NCBI GenBank assembly: GCA_032173965.1
Contig: CM063290.1
Span: 2,480,001-2,544,000 of the forward strand
Direction: 5' to 3'
Length of the DNA: 64,000 bases
Origin: Sitta carolinensis
Taxonomy: Eukaryota; Chordata; Aves; Passeriformes; Sittidae
In this document: positions 1-11,252 of the stretch, piece after piece
How the letters are laid out: each line of letters opens with the position of its first letter
How positions within the stretch are numbered: position 1 is the stretch's first letter
The notes under the pieces: generated by a model
The model's input: only the letters and a program-made list of their open reading frames with translations
Databases searched by the model: none
Told to the model about the DNA's origin: nothing
Made by a program: the position numbers and the translations under genes

Positions 1-637
1 GCTCCTCCTTCTGCCAGGAGCTCATCATTCCATGCTCTGCTCAGGGTAAAAAAAACAACTTTCCTCGTTTATAAAAACTCCCTCAAACGACTGAGGGCTC
101 TGCTCAAAGCAGGCACAACTCTGTCCTGAGGATGAATTTGTTTTCCCCACTTTGCTTTTGGTTCTGGTGTGCCTTGGGGTCAGCTCTGAGCTGGAGGGTG
201 GAGAGGTCACTTGGCTTTTTTGGGGGTTCTGGCAACGCTTCTCCCTGGTGTCTGTTGGGCAGGAGGAGAGTTTAACAGGGCAGGTTTACAAATAGGAATG
301 CTCAGCAGAAGGGTCTCTAGAAAGGAAAGCAAGTTTTGATAGAGAAGGAAAAAAAGATGTGTGAAAATAAAGATTGCTGAGCTGGTGGTCACTGCACAAA
401 GGCTGGGAAGAGATTTTACGGCTGAGAGCAAAGGATAAGTGACTACAAACCAAAGCATGTTTGTACCAAGTAAGGATAAATCTCAAAAAGCACAGGCAAA
501 CAGAAAACATGTTTTTACCAAGTCAGAAGAATTTCCCACTGCAGAAAAACAGAAAAAGAAGTTTTAAGCTTAAAATATAAGGTGCTAACTCCAGTGATTG
601 GTCAGTTCCTGCCATAATCTGGGAATATCAGCACTAT
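1..637. other. Unique AT-rich non-coding stretch
   Basis: I see no exon, RNA gene or recognisable repeat here. Short open frames on the minus strand (up to 83 codons) have no family resemblance and overlap one another. The most likely reading is intron or intergenic DNA. Confidence 0.55.
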
Positions 638-680
638 GATATTATAATCTATAATACTACATGTATAATACTATAATATC
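638..680. repeat. Short perfect inverted repeat (9-bp arms)
   Basis: The arm gatattata at 638-646 is matched by its reverse complement tataatatc at 672-680, with an AT-rich 25-bp centre. It may be chance in AT-rich DNA or the end of a small decayed element. No target duplication is evident. Confidence 0.5.
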
Positions 681-710
681 AGGAGTTAGGATGGGCTGTA
701 GGGAATGGTA

Positions 711-743
711 AAGGGATTGGGTGTGATGGGATTGGGTGTTATG
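711..743. repeat. Two-copy 15-bp tandem repeat
   Basis: The unit gggattgggtgtgat is followed directly by gggattgggtgttat. It is a minor local duplication just before an AT-rich tract. Confidence 0.6.
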
Positions 744-764
744 GATTAAGATATTCAGCAAAGA

Positions 765-848
765 CAAATATATAATATATAATAAAATATATAGTAAAAT
801 ATATATAAAATGCATAATAAAATATCTAATAAAATATCTAAAGCACTG
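765..848. repeat. AT-rich low-complexity tract
   Basis: Irregular repetition of ataaaatatat-type words. The plus-strand open frame starting at 736 is composed mostly of I, K and Y codons from this tract and is not a gene. Confidence 0.75.
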
Positions 849-2334
849 TGACGAGCAGAGGTGTCTCCAGGCAGCCTCTGGAGCTGGCAGCTCTCAGGCC
901 TGGTTTAACCCACGGCCCAGGATTGCTGTGACTCCTTCCCTGCAATAATCACATTTTTGAAGAGCAGCCTGCAGTCCCACAGCTCTCATCTCAGGCTCTC
1001 ACAGTGTCAGCAAAGTCACCAGCTCTGCAAGCAGGGCTTGGGAGGGTATTTTTAGGAAGGGCTCCATATGTGCCAGGGAGCTGCCAGAACATCTCAGGAA
1101 TTCGGGAGGAAGCTGAAGTTCACACCAGCCTGGAATTCCAGCAGAATTAAGGGAAAAGTTTCCTTCACCTCTCGTTCCCTCTGCTCACCCTGTGTGTGCT
1201 TCACCAGGGACATCCCCAGTAGCTGAAATTTTACCCAGACTGGGGAAAAAAAGCAGCGAATAAGGTTTGGTTTTGTAATTAGGTAACTTAGAAGCAGGAA
1301 AAAACAGGAATAATTTTTGGGGAAAAGTCACAGCTTTGGGGTGGCTCTGAAGGAGAACGCTAGCCAGATCTCCAGCAAACTAAGAGGAATTAAAATGTGG
1401 AAACTGGGGGGAAAAAAAAAGGAAAATGTGCTCAGCCACTGTAAAAATGGGATTTAGCTGCTGTAGTTTAATTGTTTTTTCATTGTAAATATTCAGTCAT
1501 ATTTAAGAGAAGCCTCTGGATTTTTTGGAACTTTTAAAATCTTCCTTTGAGGAAAAAAAAATAATTCAATTTCTTCCTAATAAGGAGCCTGAGAGTGCCA
1601 GTCCTCTCCTTTTCCAGAGGTTTACCTGTTTTTACTTGCTCATGCATTGAGCCAATCTGCAGGGAGAATTAATACATTAGATATACCAAGCCAGCTCATT
1701 TTTCTTCTGTCACTTTTGCCATGATTAATGATAGTGAAAGTGTGTTTAACTCTGCTCCAAATGACACTTCTGCTATTGCTCAGTGCTTGGGTACTTTTTG
1801 AGTCTGTTATCATTAACTAAAAATAAATTCCAGTTAAACTGCAAAGGCAGATAAAACCATTTCTTTTCCTGTTTCCTTCCCTTCCTTGTTTATTCTTGCT
1901 TTGTCCTGCTCAAATTACTGATTTTATGCATTTAAATATTGTGAACCTTTCCAGCAGCTGTAAAGATTATGCAATTCAGGGGCATTTAAGCTTCCTGTAT
2001 TTTATAAATACAGAGTGATATATTGATATCTCCTTTAAATGGACAGTTTCAAACTCATAATTGTCCAGCTACTAAAAGCTCTGAGCTCTGAGGTTTCAGG
2101 GAGATAAAAATCTCTCTCCCATCTGATAAAGCAGCTTTAAAAGGAATCAATACCTGAATCTATCACCTGCTTTTATAACAATATCCTGCACTAGAGCACA
2201 GCACAAAAAATAGCCAGGAAGCCATTAAGGGCAGGAAACTCTTCCAAACTGGTTTCTCATAAACCAGAAAAAAAGGGTCAGAGGGGACGAAGGATAGAAA
2301 GGGATTGTTGCTAGAATTGCAAAATAATATTGTA
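849..2334. other. Unique non-coding stretch
   Basis: No exon or mobile element recognised. Between about 1630 and 1860 the sequence lacks low-complexity decay and carries several ATTA/TAAT cores (for example attaatgatagtg near 1722), so it is a weak candidate for a conserved non-coding element. The remainder is ordinary AT-rich DNA with A-runs. Confidence 0.5.
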
Positions 2335-2430
2335 AGGCTGGGAGGGATTTTTAGGAATTTTAAGGCCTTCCTTGCAGAAGAGCCCCTGAGTGTCTCCAGG
2401 GCTTTCCCAACCTCAGTGATTCTGTGATTA
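2335..2430 (+). mobile_element. CR1 LINE 3'-end fragment (old, diverged)
   Basis: The stretch ends in ctttcccaacctcagtgatt followed by ctgtgatt, which resembles the CR1 3' terminus (…ttcCAACCt…tGATTCTgTGATT). The upstream part, with a 'gagtgtctccaggg' block, is only loosely CR1-like. It is a severely 5'-truncated copy with no coding potential. The family call is moderate because the match is short. Confidence 0.5.
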
Positions 2431-3651
2431 TCTTGATTTTTCCTTCCTTTTCCCTTTCACGGAAAGGTGAAATGATTTCAAGTTTTATTCCTCCGCCAGG
2501 TGGGAGTAGAAATTCCCAGTGCTGCTCACGAGGAGAGGATGAACTTCCAGTATTTATTTAGACTTTGCTGCAGAGGCTTGGGGGAAGTGGTTGGTGGGTG
2601 AATCCTTCCAGTGCTCCTCAAGGGAAAAGCAGAGGGGATTGCTGGATTCTTTCTCTAGTGAATATTTGCAACACATCATGAGTCTCCCCAGGTTTTGAGC
2701 CACTGCAAAGCAAACCTACCTGTTATCAAAGCTGATTATTTCATAAGCAACCTGCCCATCAGCCTCTTAGAAAGAGGGGGGAAAAAAATGGCCTTATTAA
2801 TGCAGATTGGTATTGCTGTGTGAAAACTGCTCAGCCACTGTGAAAACTGCTCGTTCACCGCCAGGCAAAAAAAAGAAAAAATTGAATTATTAATGTGTAT
2901 TATTAATTCTACCCCAAATCCCTTAAAGGGCTATGGAAGGTTTCAAGCCTTTCTTTTGAGGAGATTTTTGAGTGGTGAAGCTGGGGTGTGCAGAGCATAC
3001 CCAGTCTCCAGCATAGTAAAAAAAAAAACATAAATAATGAATGAGTTATGGAGAATCATCCCCCAAGAAAAGCAAAATGTGCATTGTTAATGCATAGTAT
3101 TTGTATTAAATGAAACCCCCAGGAAGTGCAGGGTGTCTGTGGCAGACTCAGTGCATACCATCAGTGGACAGGAGGAAATGCAGGAGCAGGAATTTACCTT
3201 CCTACCTGGCCTGGGGAATCCCAGGATGCTGTTGGGAAGTGGGTTGGGCTCAGTGGAAGTTCTGCTTGTGCCACAGTGAGGAAGGGCCAAGAAGGGCCCA
3301 AGGGGAATCCTTGGGGTCAGGGATGGATTTTCTGGAAGAGGAAGGAAGGGGACATGAGCTCTGCATTCACATTTAGGTGGCTGCTCAGATCCACACCTTT
3401 CCCCCTCTCTTTATGAGAAGGTGCAGGAGAACAGGTTTGGAAGGTGATGTAAAAGATGAAGGCTAGAGTGATGTCCTTCATCAGTTTTTACTTTTGCACC
3501 TCCCTTTCCCCTGAGGTTCAGGGTGAGCCTTTGGCTTTAGCTGGAAAGCAGAAACAAAGATTCCCAAATGTCCTGTTTGCTCCATCTTTGGAGGTGCAGA
3601 GAACTCAACCCAAGAGCTCCAGCAAGGCCATTAAAACCCTGCTCTGTGTCC
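2431..3651. other. Unique non-coding stretch
   Basis: Open frames of 88-96 codons around 3110-3420 overlap in two plus frames and one minus frame and show no protein family, so I do not call a gene. A short A-run lies at about 3018-3029. Confidence 0.5.
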
Positions 3652-3928
3652 AATCTGCTGGGTCCAGAACACAAACGAGATGCATTTCATGGCACAGAAT
3701 CTCCTGGAATTTCATAAAGCACCATCCCTATTTAAGCCCCTCTTAAAGGATTTGAAGGATTTCTGATTTTGAATGCTCTGTGTGTCAAGCCTAGCTTATC
3801 CTGATGGCCTAACAAGCTTGTAGGGTTTGGATTGAATATCCAGCCTGCCAGTCTGCTTATTTTAGTGACTCTTTAGTCTGGGAAGTCTCCAGCCCAGGTT
3901 TGGTTGGCTGGTTTGGAAGCCTGGAAGT
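3652..3928 (+). repeat. Direct duplication A, copy 1 (~277 bp)
   Basis: This stretch is closely similar to 6085-6343 in the same orientation. Shared landmarks are gagatgcatttc, aagcccct(c/t)ttaaag, the exact run cctagcttatcctgatggcc, the run taacaag, gtagggtttggattgaatat, ccagcctgccagtctg, ctttagtctggga and cccaggtttggttg. Copy 1 has about 12 extra bases near 3691 relative to copy 2. No coding sense is evident. It is either a local duplication or two insertions of an unnamed interspersed repeat. Confidence 0.88.
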
Positions 3929-6084
3929 GGCAGCAGGTGTGTATAAAGCAATTTTTTAGAGTGGTTGTTTTGTTGACAATGAAATCCCTGAGCAGGTGTG
4001 GAGAGCCCTTCCTGGAGAGATCCCTGTGCTTCTCCCTGTTCAGGTGAAACTCTCCCACACCTGGAGCAGCAGGATCTGCTGAGCTCGGGCTCTGCCCTGG
4101 CCCTGCTCCAGCTCCCCCAAGCCTGCAGAGTGCTTCTGTTATCTGCTAAAAGGATTATTTGGAGGGAAAATGTGGAGTTAGCCAACTGTCACTGTTTCAG
4201 ATAACACACAACACAGACTGTGTGATGAGAAGGCTAAAAATTATTCTTTTTATTAGGGATGGTTTTCTCTTATGTACAATTTTACATAGCCCAGTGGGAT
4301 TGGTGAAACAATGACAAACCTCTTCACTCACATTGGTCAAACCAGAGGGACAGCAAGAAGAAATCCCTCCTGTCAGAAGGAGTGAATAACATAAATATTA
4401 TTACAAAAAAAATCTCATCGTGTTTATCACCCTTTCCTGGGAAAGAACACCGGAAACCCAAAACATCAGGAACCAAACCCATCAGAAAACCAAACCATCA
4501 GGCCTGAAACCAGACTGCACCTGACCTTGTGACCTTCCTCCTCCTCTGAAGGGTCACCTTCCCACCTCCTGCTCCTCCCACCTCTCCAGAGGAGCTCATC
4601 CATCCCTGTGGAGCCCCCCAGCTTTCCATGCCTTTGTCCCTTTTCCTGGGGACACGAGGCACAGCAGGTGTAAACGGCTTTTGGGAGATTCCTGGGGAAG
4701 TTTTCATTGAGGAAAGGCAAACCCAAAGTCCCAAGGTGTTAAATAAGTGCTGCAGTCCCTGCCCTGGCTTCCTCTCCTGTGAGGAATTCCTGGGGATCAG
4801 GGACAGCAGGGGAGTGAGGATCATTAATGGGTTAATCTCACCTGCTCAGGAGCTGGAGAACATCAGACTTGTTTTGAAGACATATTCAGCCATCATATCT
4901 TTTATTTTCATCTGAAATTTGTTTTGCAGATTTATTTTTGGTTGCACCGCTAAAAAGAAATCATTATTATTATTATTATCCTGATTGCTATTATTATTTA
5001 TTTATTTATTATGAGACTTCATTTCCCAGCAGATTGTCAAAGCTTTAAACAACACAACGTTTGAGATTTTACACCCTCCTTCCTGCAGACCTGAACAACT
5101 GCACGACAGATGGTTCAGCTGGTAGTGGAGGTAAAAGGCTCTGCAGATTAAAAAATTGTTGGCTATTTTTATGCCATTCTGCTTTGGCATTTTGCCTCCC
5201 TTTTTGCATCTTTGCCTAGCACATAAAATGAGGCATTGCTGAATGTTTTCGAGTTTTTAAAACTTCTCCTAACGATGCACAGTTTATTCTGTGTAGGAGC
5301 TCAAAAGTGAGAGCTGACCCAAAGAAGGAGAGTTAAAAGTAAGGGAATATCTTTGGGATTTCTGATGAAATGAATATTTTGGCTTAAGTTTTGAGTTTCT
5401 TTTTCTTCTTCCCTTATAGTCACTTCCCCTAAACAGGCTGTGATAAGAATTTGCTCCATTAAAATAATTCTGTCTCAACACATTTTAACCAGTGTTAGAT
5501 GGGTATAGGGGCCTTCTAAAAGGCAAAATATAATAAGAAAATTAACTTTTGTTACCAAGTTTACGAAGATTTAGGTAGTTAAAAAAACTCCAGAGGTGTT
5601 CTTTGTGCAGTGTTGGTGTCTCTCAGAAAAACTGAGCTCCTTTCAGACTCCTCAGGTGGTTTGGCATGAGGTACCTGTAAATACTCAAAAATCTGGATAT
5701 TTACATGTGGATCTCCCCAGATCAGTGCAGCATCCATGCATTAAACACCCACAGATGTTTGGCTGAATCTTGCTGCAAAAGCCATGGGCATGGTCTCCAG
5801 CCTGTCAGGGATTTTATTTATTTTTATTTAATTTAAAAACCACTTCCAGGACGGCCGAGCTTCTCCAGGCATTGGCAGCTCTGCAGGTCACCCCCAGCTC
5901 TGACATTTATCAAACCTTGGTTCTTTGTGTTGTCCTGAGTTGTTTGGTGTGGCATTAACTCCCCAGCTATGGCTGGATTTGGGAGCAATAATTGGAATAA
6001 TTGTTACCCCAGGCAGCTGCTCCGAGGTTCTGCAGGGATTTGAAGTTGAGCCCCCAACTCCATTTTTCCAGTGAGTCAAAAATC
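3929..6084. other. Unique stretch between the two A copies, with a (TTA)n patch
   Basis: Mostly unremarkable AT-rich DNA. At 4962-4980 there is a short (TTA)n run and at 4989-5010 TTA followed by (TTTA)n. Overlapping open frames near 4466-4915 on both strands have no family resemblance. Confidence 0.55.
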
Positions 6085-6343
6085 CCATCTGCTGGCTCCA
6101 GACCACAAATGAGATGCATTTCCTGGAATTCCATAAAACACAATCCCTCTTTAAGCCCCTTTTAAAGACTTTGAAGACATTATCAGGTGTGCTCTGTGCA
6201 TCAAGCCTAGCTTATCCTGATGGCCTAACAAGCTGTAGGGTTTGGATTGAATATCCAGCCTGCCAGTCTGTTTATTTTATCAAATCTTTAGTCTGGGAGG
6301 TCTTCCAGCCCAGGTTTGGTTGCTGTTTTGGAAGCCTGGGAGT
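6085..6343 (+). repeat. Direct duplication A, copy 2 (~259 bp)
   Basis: Partner of 3652-3928, starting 2,433 bp downstream in the same orientation. Homology begins at the 'ctgctgg(g/c)tccagac' block and stops sharply after 'gaagcctgg(a/g)agt'. The 142-codon plus frame that crosses it (6114-6542) is interrupted in copy 1, which argues against coding function. Confidence 0.88.
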
Positions 6344-6830
6344 CTCACTGACTGCTCAGGCTCCATCTGAGGGCAGTCTGTGCCAGCCACAGCAGTATTT
6401 ACAGACCACCACCAGGATGGGGATGCTCAGGGAATGTGTCTCGAGCTGCATTCCATTTTTCAGGAGTCTCATTCCATGTGAAGATGGCAGCAGCTCGTGT
6501 CCCCAGCAGCAGACCCTGAGCTCTGGGTTACAAAGCACTTAGAAGTCTTTCAGCCAAGAGCAGAGAGCTCACTGGCAGCAGCTTCAGCCACCCCTGTAAG
6601 TGCAGTGCCCCTGCTTAAAGCACTGTTTGCTTTTGCAGAATGCAATGCACAGGGCTCTGGTATCAAGCTCAAACCTTTCTATATCTGGACTGAGCTGCTG
6701 TGCTGCTGTCCTGAGGTTTGCATGCCCTGGATTCCAGACCCTGCTCATTGTCCATGTCCTCCCTCCCTGTCTGGAGGAGCTCCTTTACTTTCACAGTCAG
6801 CACCTACAGCACAGCTCTGAATTTTCTGGT

Positions 6831-6888
6831 TTCTTCTGTCTCTGCTTTCACAGCTTTCCCAAAACCCTTTTGCCTTTAGTGACTCCAC
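6831..6888 (+). repeat. Direct duplication D, copy 1
   Basis: Shares cagctttcccaaaaccctttt plus the flanking 'tctgtctctg' and 'cagtga(c/t)tcc(c/a)ca' with 7033-7095, about 200 bp downstream. Confidence 0.7.
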
Positions 6889-7032
6889 AATTCCCCCTCT
6901 TGGTACAACCAAAACCAACCCCTCTTAACTTCTTTATTTACTATCTTGCATTCCATGGCTTAACTATAGTGCATTTTGCTTTTTTACAGCACACCAATTT
7001 CAATGCTGTGGAAATTTGGTCTATTCAGAGGG

Positions 7033-7095
7033 TTTTCCTCTGTCTCTGAGTTTCCCAGCTTTCCCAAAACCCTTTTGCTTTCAGTGATTCCCACA
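7033..7095 (+). repeat. Direct duplication D, copy 2
   Basis: Second copy of the segment at 6831-6888. The intervening ~145 bp is not duplicated, or has diverged beyond recognition. Confidence 0.7.
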
Positions 7096-8130
7096 CAGAG
7101 CAGAGAGGAAAAATCTCCAGAGTGCTTGGAGAGCCTCAAGCTGTTGGCTGGAGTTCAGAGGGGTCTGGGGTTGGGGCAATATTGGCTGGAAATTCCAAAA
7201 AAAAATCTTCTTTTTCTTCTTGTACCTGCAAACAAAGCCTGGCCTGACCCCAGGGCCCCACCACAAATTTTCATTCATTTCTTCTCCCCCACCACCTGCA
7301 CTCAGCTCTTTGTCTCTTTTCCACTGGTACAGTTTTTTTAATGATCAGTGGGATCTCCACAGGGACAATATTTAAGGAACTGTAATACTTAACAACCTCC
7401 TTACCTTAATTGAGTGTTTATCTCAGCCATTAAATATTCTTCAGAGTTCTTTTAGAGAAAAACCTTGAGGTGCTCATTAAAATTAATGTGTGTGGTGGGT
7501 TTGTTTAGCTGCCAGAAAAAGAAAACAGGCACACACCAGGGTTTGAAGCCTGGTAATGTGCAAAGGTGAGAACCAGGATGTGAGGGGTGTGAAGGAATTG
7601 GGAACAGGAAATTTTCCTAATTTTCTGTTTTCCCAATGCTTCAAACCTACACATGCTCTGATGGTGCTGAGCACAGGGTGATTTGGCTAAAGCAAAGGCA
7701 TTTTTATTAGAGAGACACTACAAAATGAGAGGAAAAAAAAGGATAATGAAGGTAAATCCTCAATATTGATGCTGTAAATTTAGCAAGATTTTGGAGTCAC
7801 ACGAAGCAGGCACAGGCAGCTGCTCAGCTGGTGCTGGAGCCCCAGGTCACAGAAGATTTGAAGCAGCATTAAATTACCCTGCTGCCATGGTAGGCACTGG
7901 AAAGGCCAAGAAAAAAATAGATTTCTGTGGGTAGGGATGAAATATTTTAGACAAGCTGATTACCTCATGCAAGAACAGGAGCTGATACTTGCAGCAGCCC
8001 TATAAATTGTTTCTTCTTTGGGGAGTTGTTTTCAGCTGTTGTGATATTTGGAATTAGGGGGAGATTTTTTGCTTCAGAACCACAAAAATGTGAAGGTGAG
8101 CCCTGTGAGAATGGGAGTGCTCCTCTCCTT
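7096..8130. other. Unique non-coding stretch
   Basis: AT-rich DNA with no recognisable exon or transposon. It runs directly into a CR1 fragment at its downstream end. Confidence 0.5.
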
Positions 8131-8350
8131 GGAGGGGTGAAATGGGCTCAGGCTGCACCAGGAAAGGCAGATTTTAGGAAAAGTTTCCTCGTGGAAGGGT
8201 TTGCCAAGCATTGGAAATGGGCTGCTCAGGGAAGTGATGGAGTTTCCATCCTTGAAATGCTCAAAAAATGTGTGGATGTGGCACTGGAGGACGTGGTGGA
8301 CACTTGGTGAGCTCAAAGGTTTTTCCCAACGTCGGTGATCCCAGGATTCC
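8131..8350 (+). mobile_element. CR1 LINE 3'-region fragment, sense
   Basis: Recognisable CR1 3' region in order: 'gctcaggctgcaccagg', 'attttaggaaaagttt', 'cattggaaatgggctgctca', 'ggaagtgatggagt', 'ccatccttgaaatgctcaaa', 'gtgtggatgtggcactggag', 'gacgtggtgg', then the degraded end 'tttttcccaacgtcggtgat'. These match the known avian CR1 block (…TGGGCTGCCCAGGGAgGTGGTGGAGT…). The 94-codon open frame across it is not a complete protein. It is a dead copy, truncated at its 5' end as is usual for CR1. Confidence 0.9.
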
Positions 8351-8818
8351 TTCTGAGATTGCAATATTTAGTGAGGAAAGGCTCAGAATCAATCAAATGG
8401 TGAAGTGAAACAAGATTCCCAGAGCTGGACCAGGAATGTCACTAATAAAGCACATAAAATCCAACTGTTATTACTGTGGGTCAGTTTTAGGCAAAATTCT
8501 ATCACTTTATTTTTTTTGTGCTAAGCTTTTGTCGTGATATTTTTTATATCCAGGCGATTTCAATTTGTTCAAGCTCAAAACAGAGGTGACCAATGGAGAA
8601 ACTGGACAAAAATAGATATTAAAGAATGGAAAAATAAAAAAAAATACTGGAAAAAAAATTGGATATTAAAACCGTCTTACAGGAGTTTCTAATGTACTGG
8701 TTTATTTGGTTTCAGGGGTGTTTTTGGGAGGAGTAATGGAATTATTCCTGGCCCTGACAGTGCTGACAGCAAGGCTGATTTGAGAGTGATCGTGGAAGAT
8801 AAAGGGAATTTGGCCTTG
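8351..8818. other. Unique AT-rich stretch
   Basis: No gene or mobile element recognised. Several A- and T-runs lead into the A/C-rich tract that follows. Confidence 0.5.
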
Positions 8819-8929
8819 CAAAAAAACCCAAAAACAAAAACCCCCAAAAAAACCCCCACAAAACAAAACCCCCAAAAAAACAGAAAAAAAAAACCCCAAA
8901 ACAAAACAAACAAACAAACAAAAAAAAAA
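8819..8929. repeat. A/C-rich low-complexity tract with C-runs
   Basis: A-runs are broken by C-runs at 8827-8829, 8841-8845, 8853-8857, 8869-8873 and 8894-8897, then (CAAA)n. The minus strand therefore has five G-runs with short T-rich loops. Overlapping minus-strand open frames rich in F, G and V come from this composition only. Confidence 0.9.
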
Positions 8930-9618
8930 GGGCAAGCAGCAATTTTAAAATTTTAAATTTAAAAGATTTTAAAAATGCAGATTATAAGTAGTGAGTTGGG
9001 GATTTACAGTAGTCAGTACAAAAGAAAGAAAAAAGATTAGAATTGTTTTTTATTTAAAAAAAAAATGTAAATGGCCTAAATGAAAAATGGGATGAATGAA
9101 AAAAATTTCTGAAGTATTAACACAGCCAAATGATCTCACAGGGAGTAGTTTGAGCTCTCTTTTAAACAGGGAGTGTTATGTCCTCCTTTGGGATTCCAAT
9201 CAGAAAATCAGCTCTGCTCTTTCAGGGTGACTCCATTGAATTGTCTGCAGGAATCTGAGAATTCCAGTGGCATGGTAAAGGTTGATCAAAAATAAATTAA
9301 GTGGAGCCATTTCCCAGGTTGCAGTGTCTAGACCTCAGTGGTTTGCCCAGAGCAGCAGTGAGATTTCAGGGCTCAAAGTGACCTGTGGGTCATAAATTTG
9401 TGGGATTTAATTAATTTTCCATCAGAACCCAATGAAAAAGGTGCTGGGAGGGAATGGCAGATGTTCAGAAGATTTTGCAGCTACAATTTCCAAAAAATTC
9501 AGTGTAATGTGTTTAAACCACCTGCTTCCAAGGAAGACCAGATGAGTTCCTTCCTCTGGCTTGACTCTGGACTTGTGGAACTCAGGAGTCATTGTTGACT
9601 CATTGTTGAGAGCACTGC
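8930..9618. other. Unique AT-rich stretch between two simple repeats
   Basis: No exon or transposon recognised. The DNA between the A/C tract and the T-rich tract is ordinary A/T-biased sequence. Confidence 0.5.
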
Positions 9619-9849
9619 TTTTATTTATCTTTATTTTTATTTTTAATTTTATTTTTTTAATTTTTATTGTTTGTTTTTTTTTTTATTTTTATTTTTTAAT
9701 TTTAATTTTAATTTTTTATTTTAATTTTTATTGTTATTTTTAGTTTTAGTTTTTTCATTTTCAATTTTTAATTGTTATTGGTTTTAATTGTTATCGTTAT
9801 TATTGTGGTTTTTTAATTATTATTTTTATTTATTTATTTTTATTTTTGT
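9619..9849. repeat. T-rich (TTTTA/TTTTAA)n degenerate tract
   Basis: About 230 bp almost wholly T and A on the plus strand, with irregular TTTTAT and TTTTAAT words and some TTG interruptions. The F/I/Y-rich frame at 9561-9743 reads this tract and is not a protein gene. Confidence 0.92.
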
Positions 9850-11064
9850 CTCCTTTAAGTGAGGCTGAGATCCAGCTGCCAAGGAGTGTGGAGCCATGAT
9901 AAAAACAGTGATGAAAACACTTCCCCTGCTGGGTGTTTGAGGCAGAGAAGAGCAGAGGGACCACGGTAAAGGTGAGCTGAGTAACAAATAACAGTGTGCA
10001 GTGTGCTGGAGTTCTTCTGGCAGCAGAACTGAGCCAGCACAATTGTTCACTAGCTCTTCATAAACAGCACCTGGAAGAACAAGGGTGAGGAAGGGAAATT
10101 GTCATTAGAAACAGAGCTTTTTATTTCCTTTTATCCTCTGCCCTTCCTTCTGTGCTGCAGTAAATATTGATTTGTGGGCAGGAGCAAGGAGGGCTTTGCC
10201 TGTGCCCATTCTGATCTCATCAGAGGTGAGCAGGAAAGGGCAATACTTAATGGCATTTTCCCCAGACCAGAAATCACTCTGGTATTTAAAAAAAACCCCA
10301 GCATTATGCTGAAAAATCCGAAATAGCTGTCATTAGGAATCGGCGTTAGTCGTGCTGCAAAAAATTCTGAGAAGGGGAACTCCCAGAGGAGCTCTCTAAG
10401 TGTCACATCAGCTGCTTAGTGCTACTGAGAACACTGTTATTTGGCTTTTAAAACATAATAGAGGTGTGTATTAGAGCGGAAGGGAGAGGGAAGAGGTGGA
10501 ATTTGGTGTGAAAGTGATGGATTTCCAGCAGGATTCTGTTGTCCTGCCCATGCAGAGCTCCGAGGCAGCGCTCTGAAAAATCTTGTCAGCGGCCTGACCC
10601 CGGTGCCTGTGAGGGCAGAAATGACATGAATTTAATGTTTGTTGAAGGGCTCTTAGGTTGTTTTACACACCCCAGGCCTCCTGGGCTCTCGCCCTGTTAA
10701 AGTTCATGGCAGACAGAATTCCTGGGCAGGGAGTTGCTCATCTGTCAGCAGCTGGAGAGTGATCCACCGCAGGCAGTGACGCTTGGCAGTTGTGCCAGCA
10801 CGAGCTGGAGCAGTGGGAAGGTCAAGGTCTTGCTCAGAGCAGGGCATGGGTCATCTGTGTAAATGCTGGAAGGCTGGGATTTCAGGCTTTGGGAAGGTCA
10901 GGCTCTGCTCCCTGTGTGAGCTCACACAGTGCCAGGGGAACCTCAGCCTCACGCCTGGGATGCTCAGAGAGCCAAGCACGGGGTCAGCGCTCACAAGCAC
11001 TTCCTGATGAAGGATCTATCTGCTCTGGGATTTCTTTCCAAACCCACTTAAATCCATCCCTGTG
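9850..11064. other. Unique non-coding stretch
   Basis: No recognised gene. 10300-10480 is less repetitive than its surroundings and includes rare CpGs (tcggcgttagtcgtgctgc), possibly a conserved element, but nothing decisive can be seen. 10780-11010 is locally GC-richer with overlapping short frames. Confidence 0.45.
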
Positions 11065-11252
11065 AGGGTGGGCAGGCCCTGGCACAGTTTCCCAGAGCAG
11101 CTGTGGCTGCCCCTATATCCCTGGCAGTGCCCAGGCCAGGCTGGATGGGGCTGGGAGCGCCCTGGGATGGTGGGAGGGATCCCTGCCATGGCAGGGTGGC
11201 ACTGGATGGGCTTTAAGGTCCCTCCCAACCCACATTTTTCTATGATTCTGTG
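11065..11252 (+). mobile_element. CR1 LINE 3' end, sense
   Basis: Well preserved CR1 3' UTR: 'cacagtttcccagagcagct', 'gtggctgcccc', 'ggcagtgcccaggccaggct', 'gggatggtgggagggatccc', 'tgccatggcagggtggcact', 'ggatgggctttaaggtccct', 'cccaaccca', and the terminal 'tctatgattctgtg'. The end matches the avian CR1 terminal octamer pattern. It is a non-coding fragment and among the youngest-looking CR1 pieces in the window. Confidence 0.95.

Noticed and set aside
8819..8929. CCCCAAAA-like words suggesting telomeric sequence of ciliate type or an interstitial telomere
   Set aside because: Irregular run lengths and no TTAGGG units. It is simple A/C-rich low-complexity DNA.
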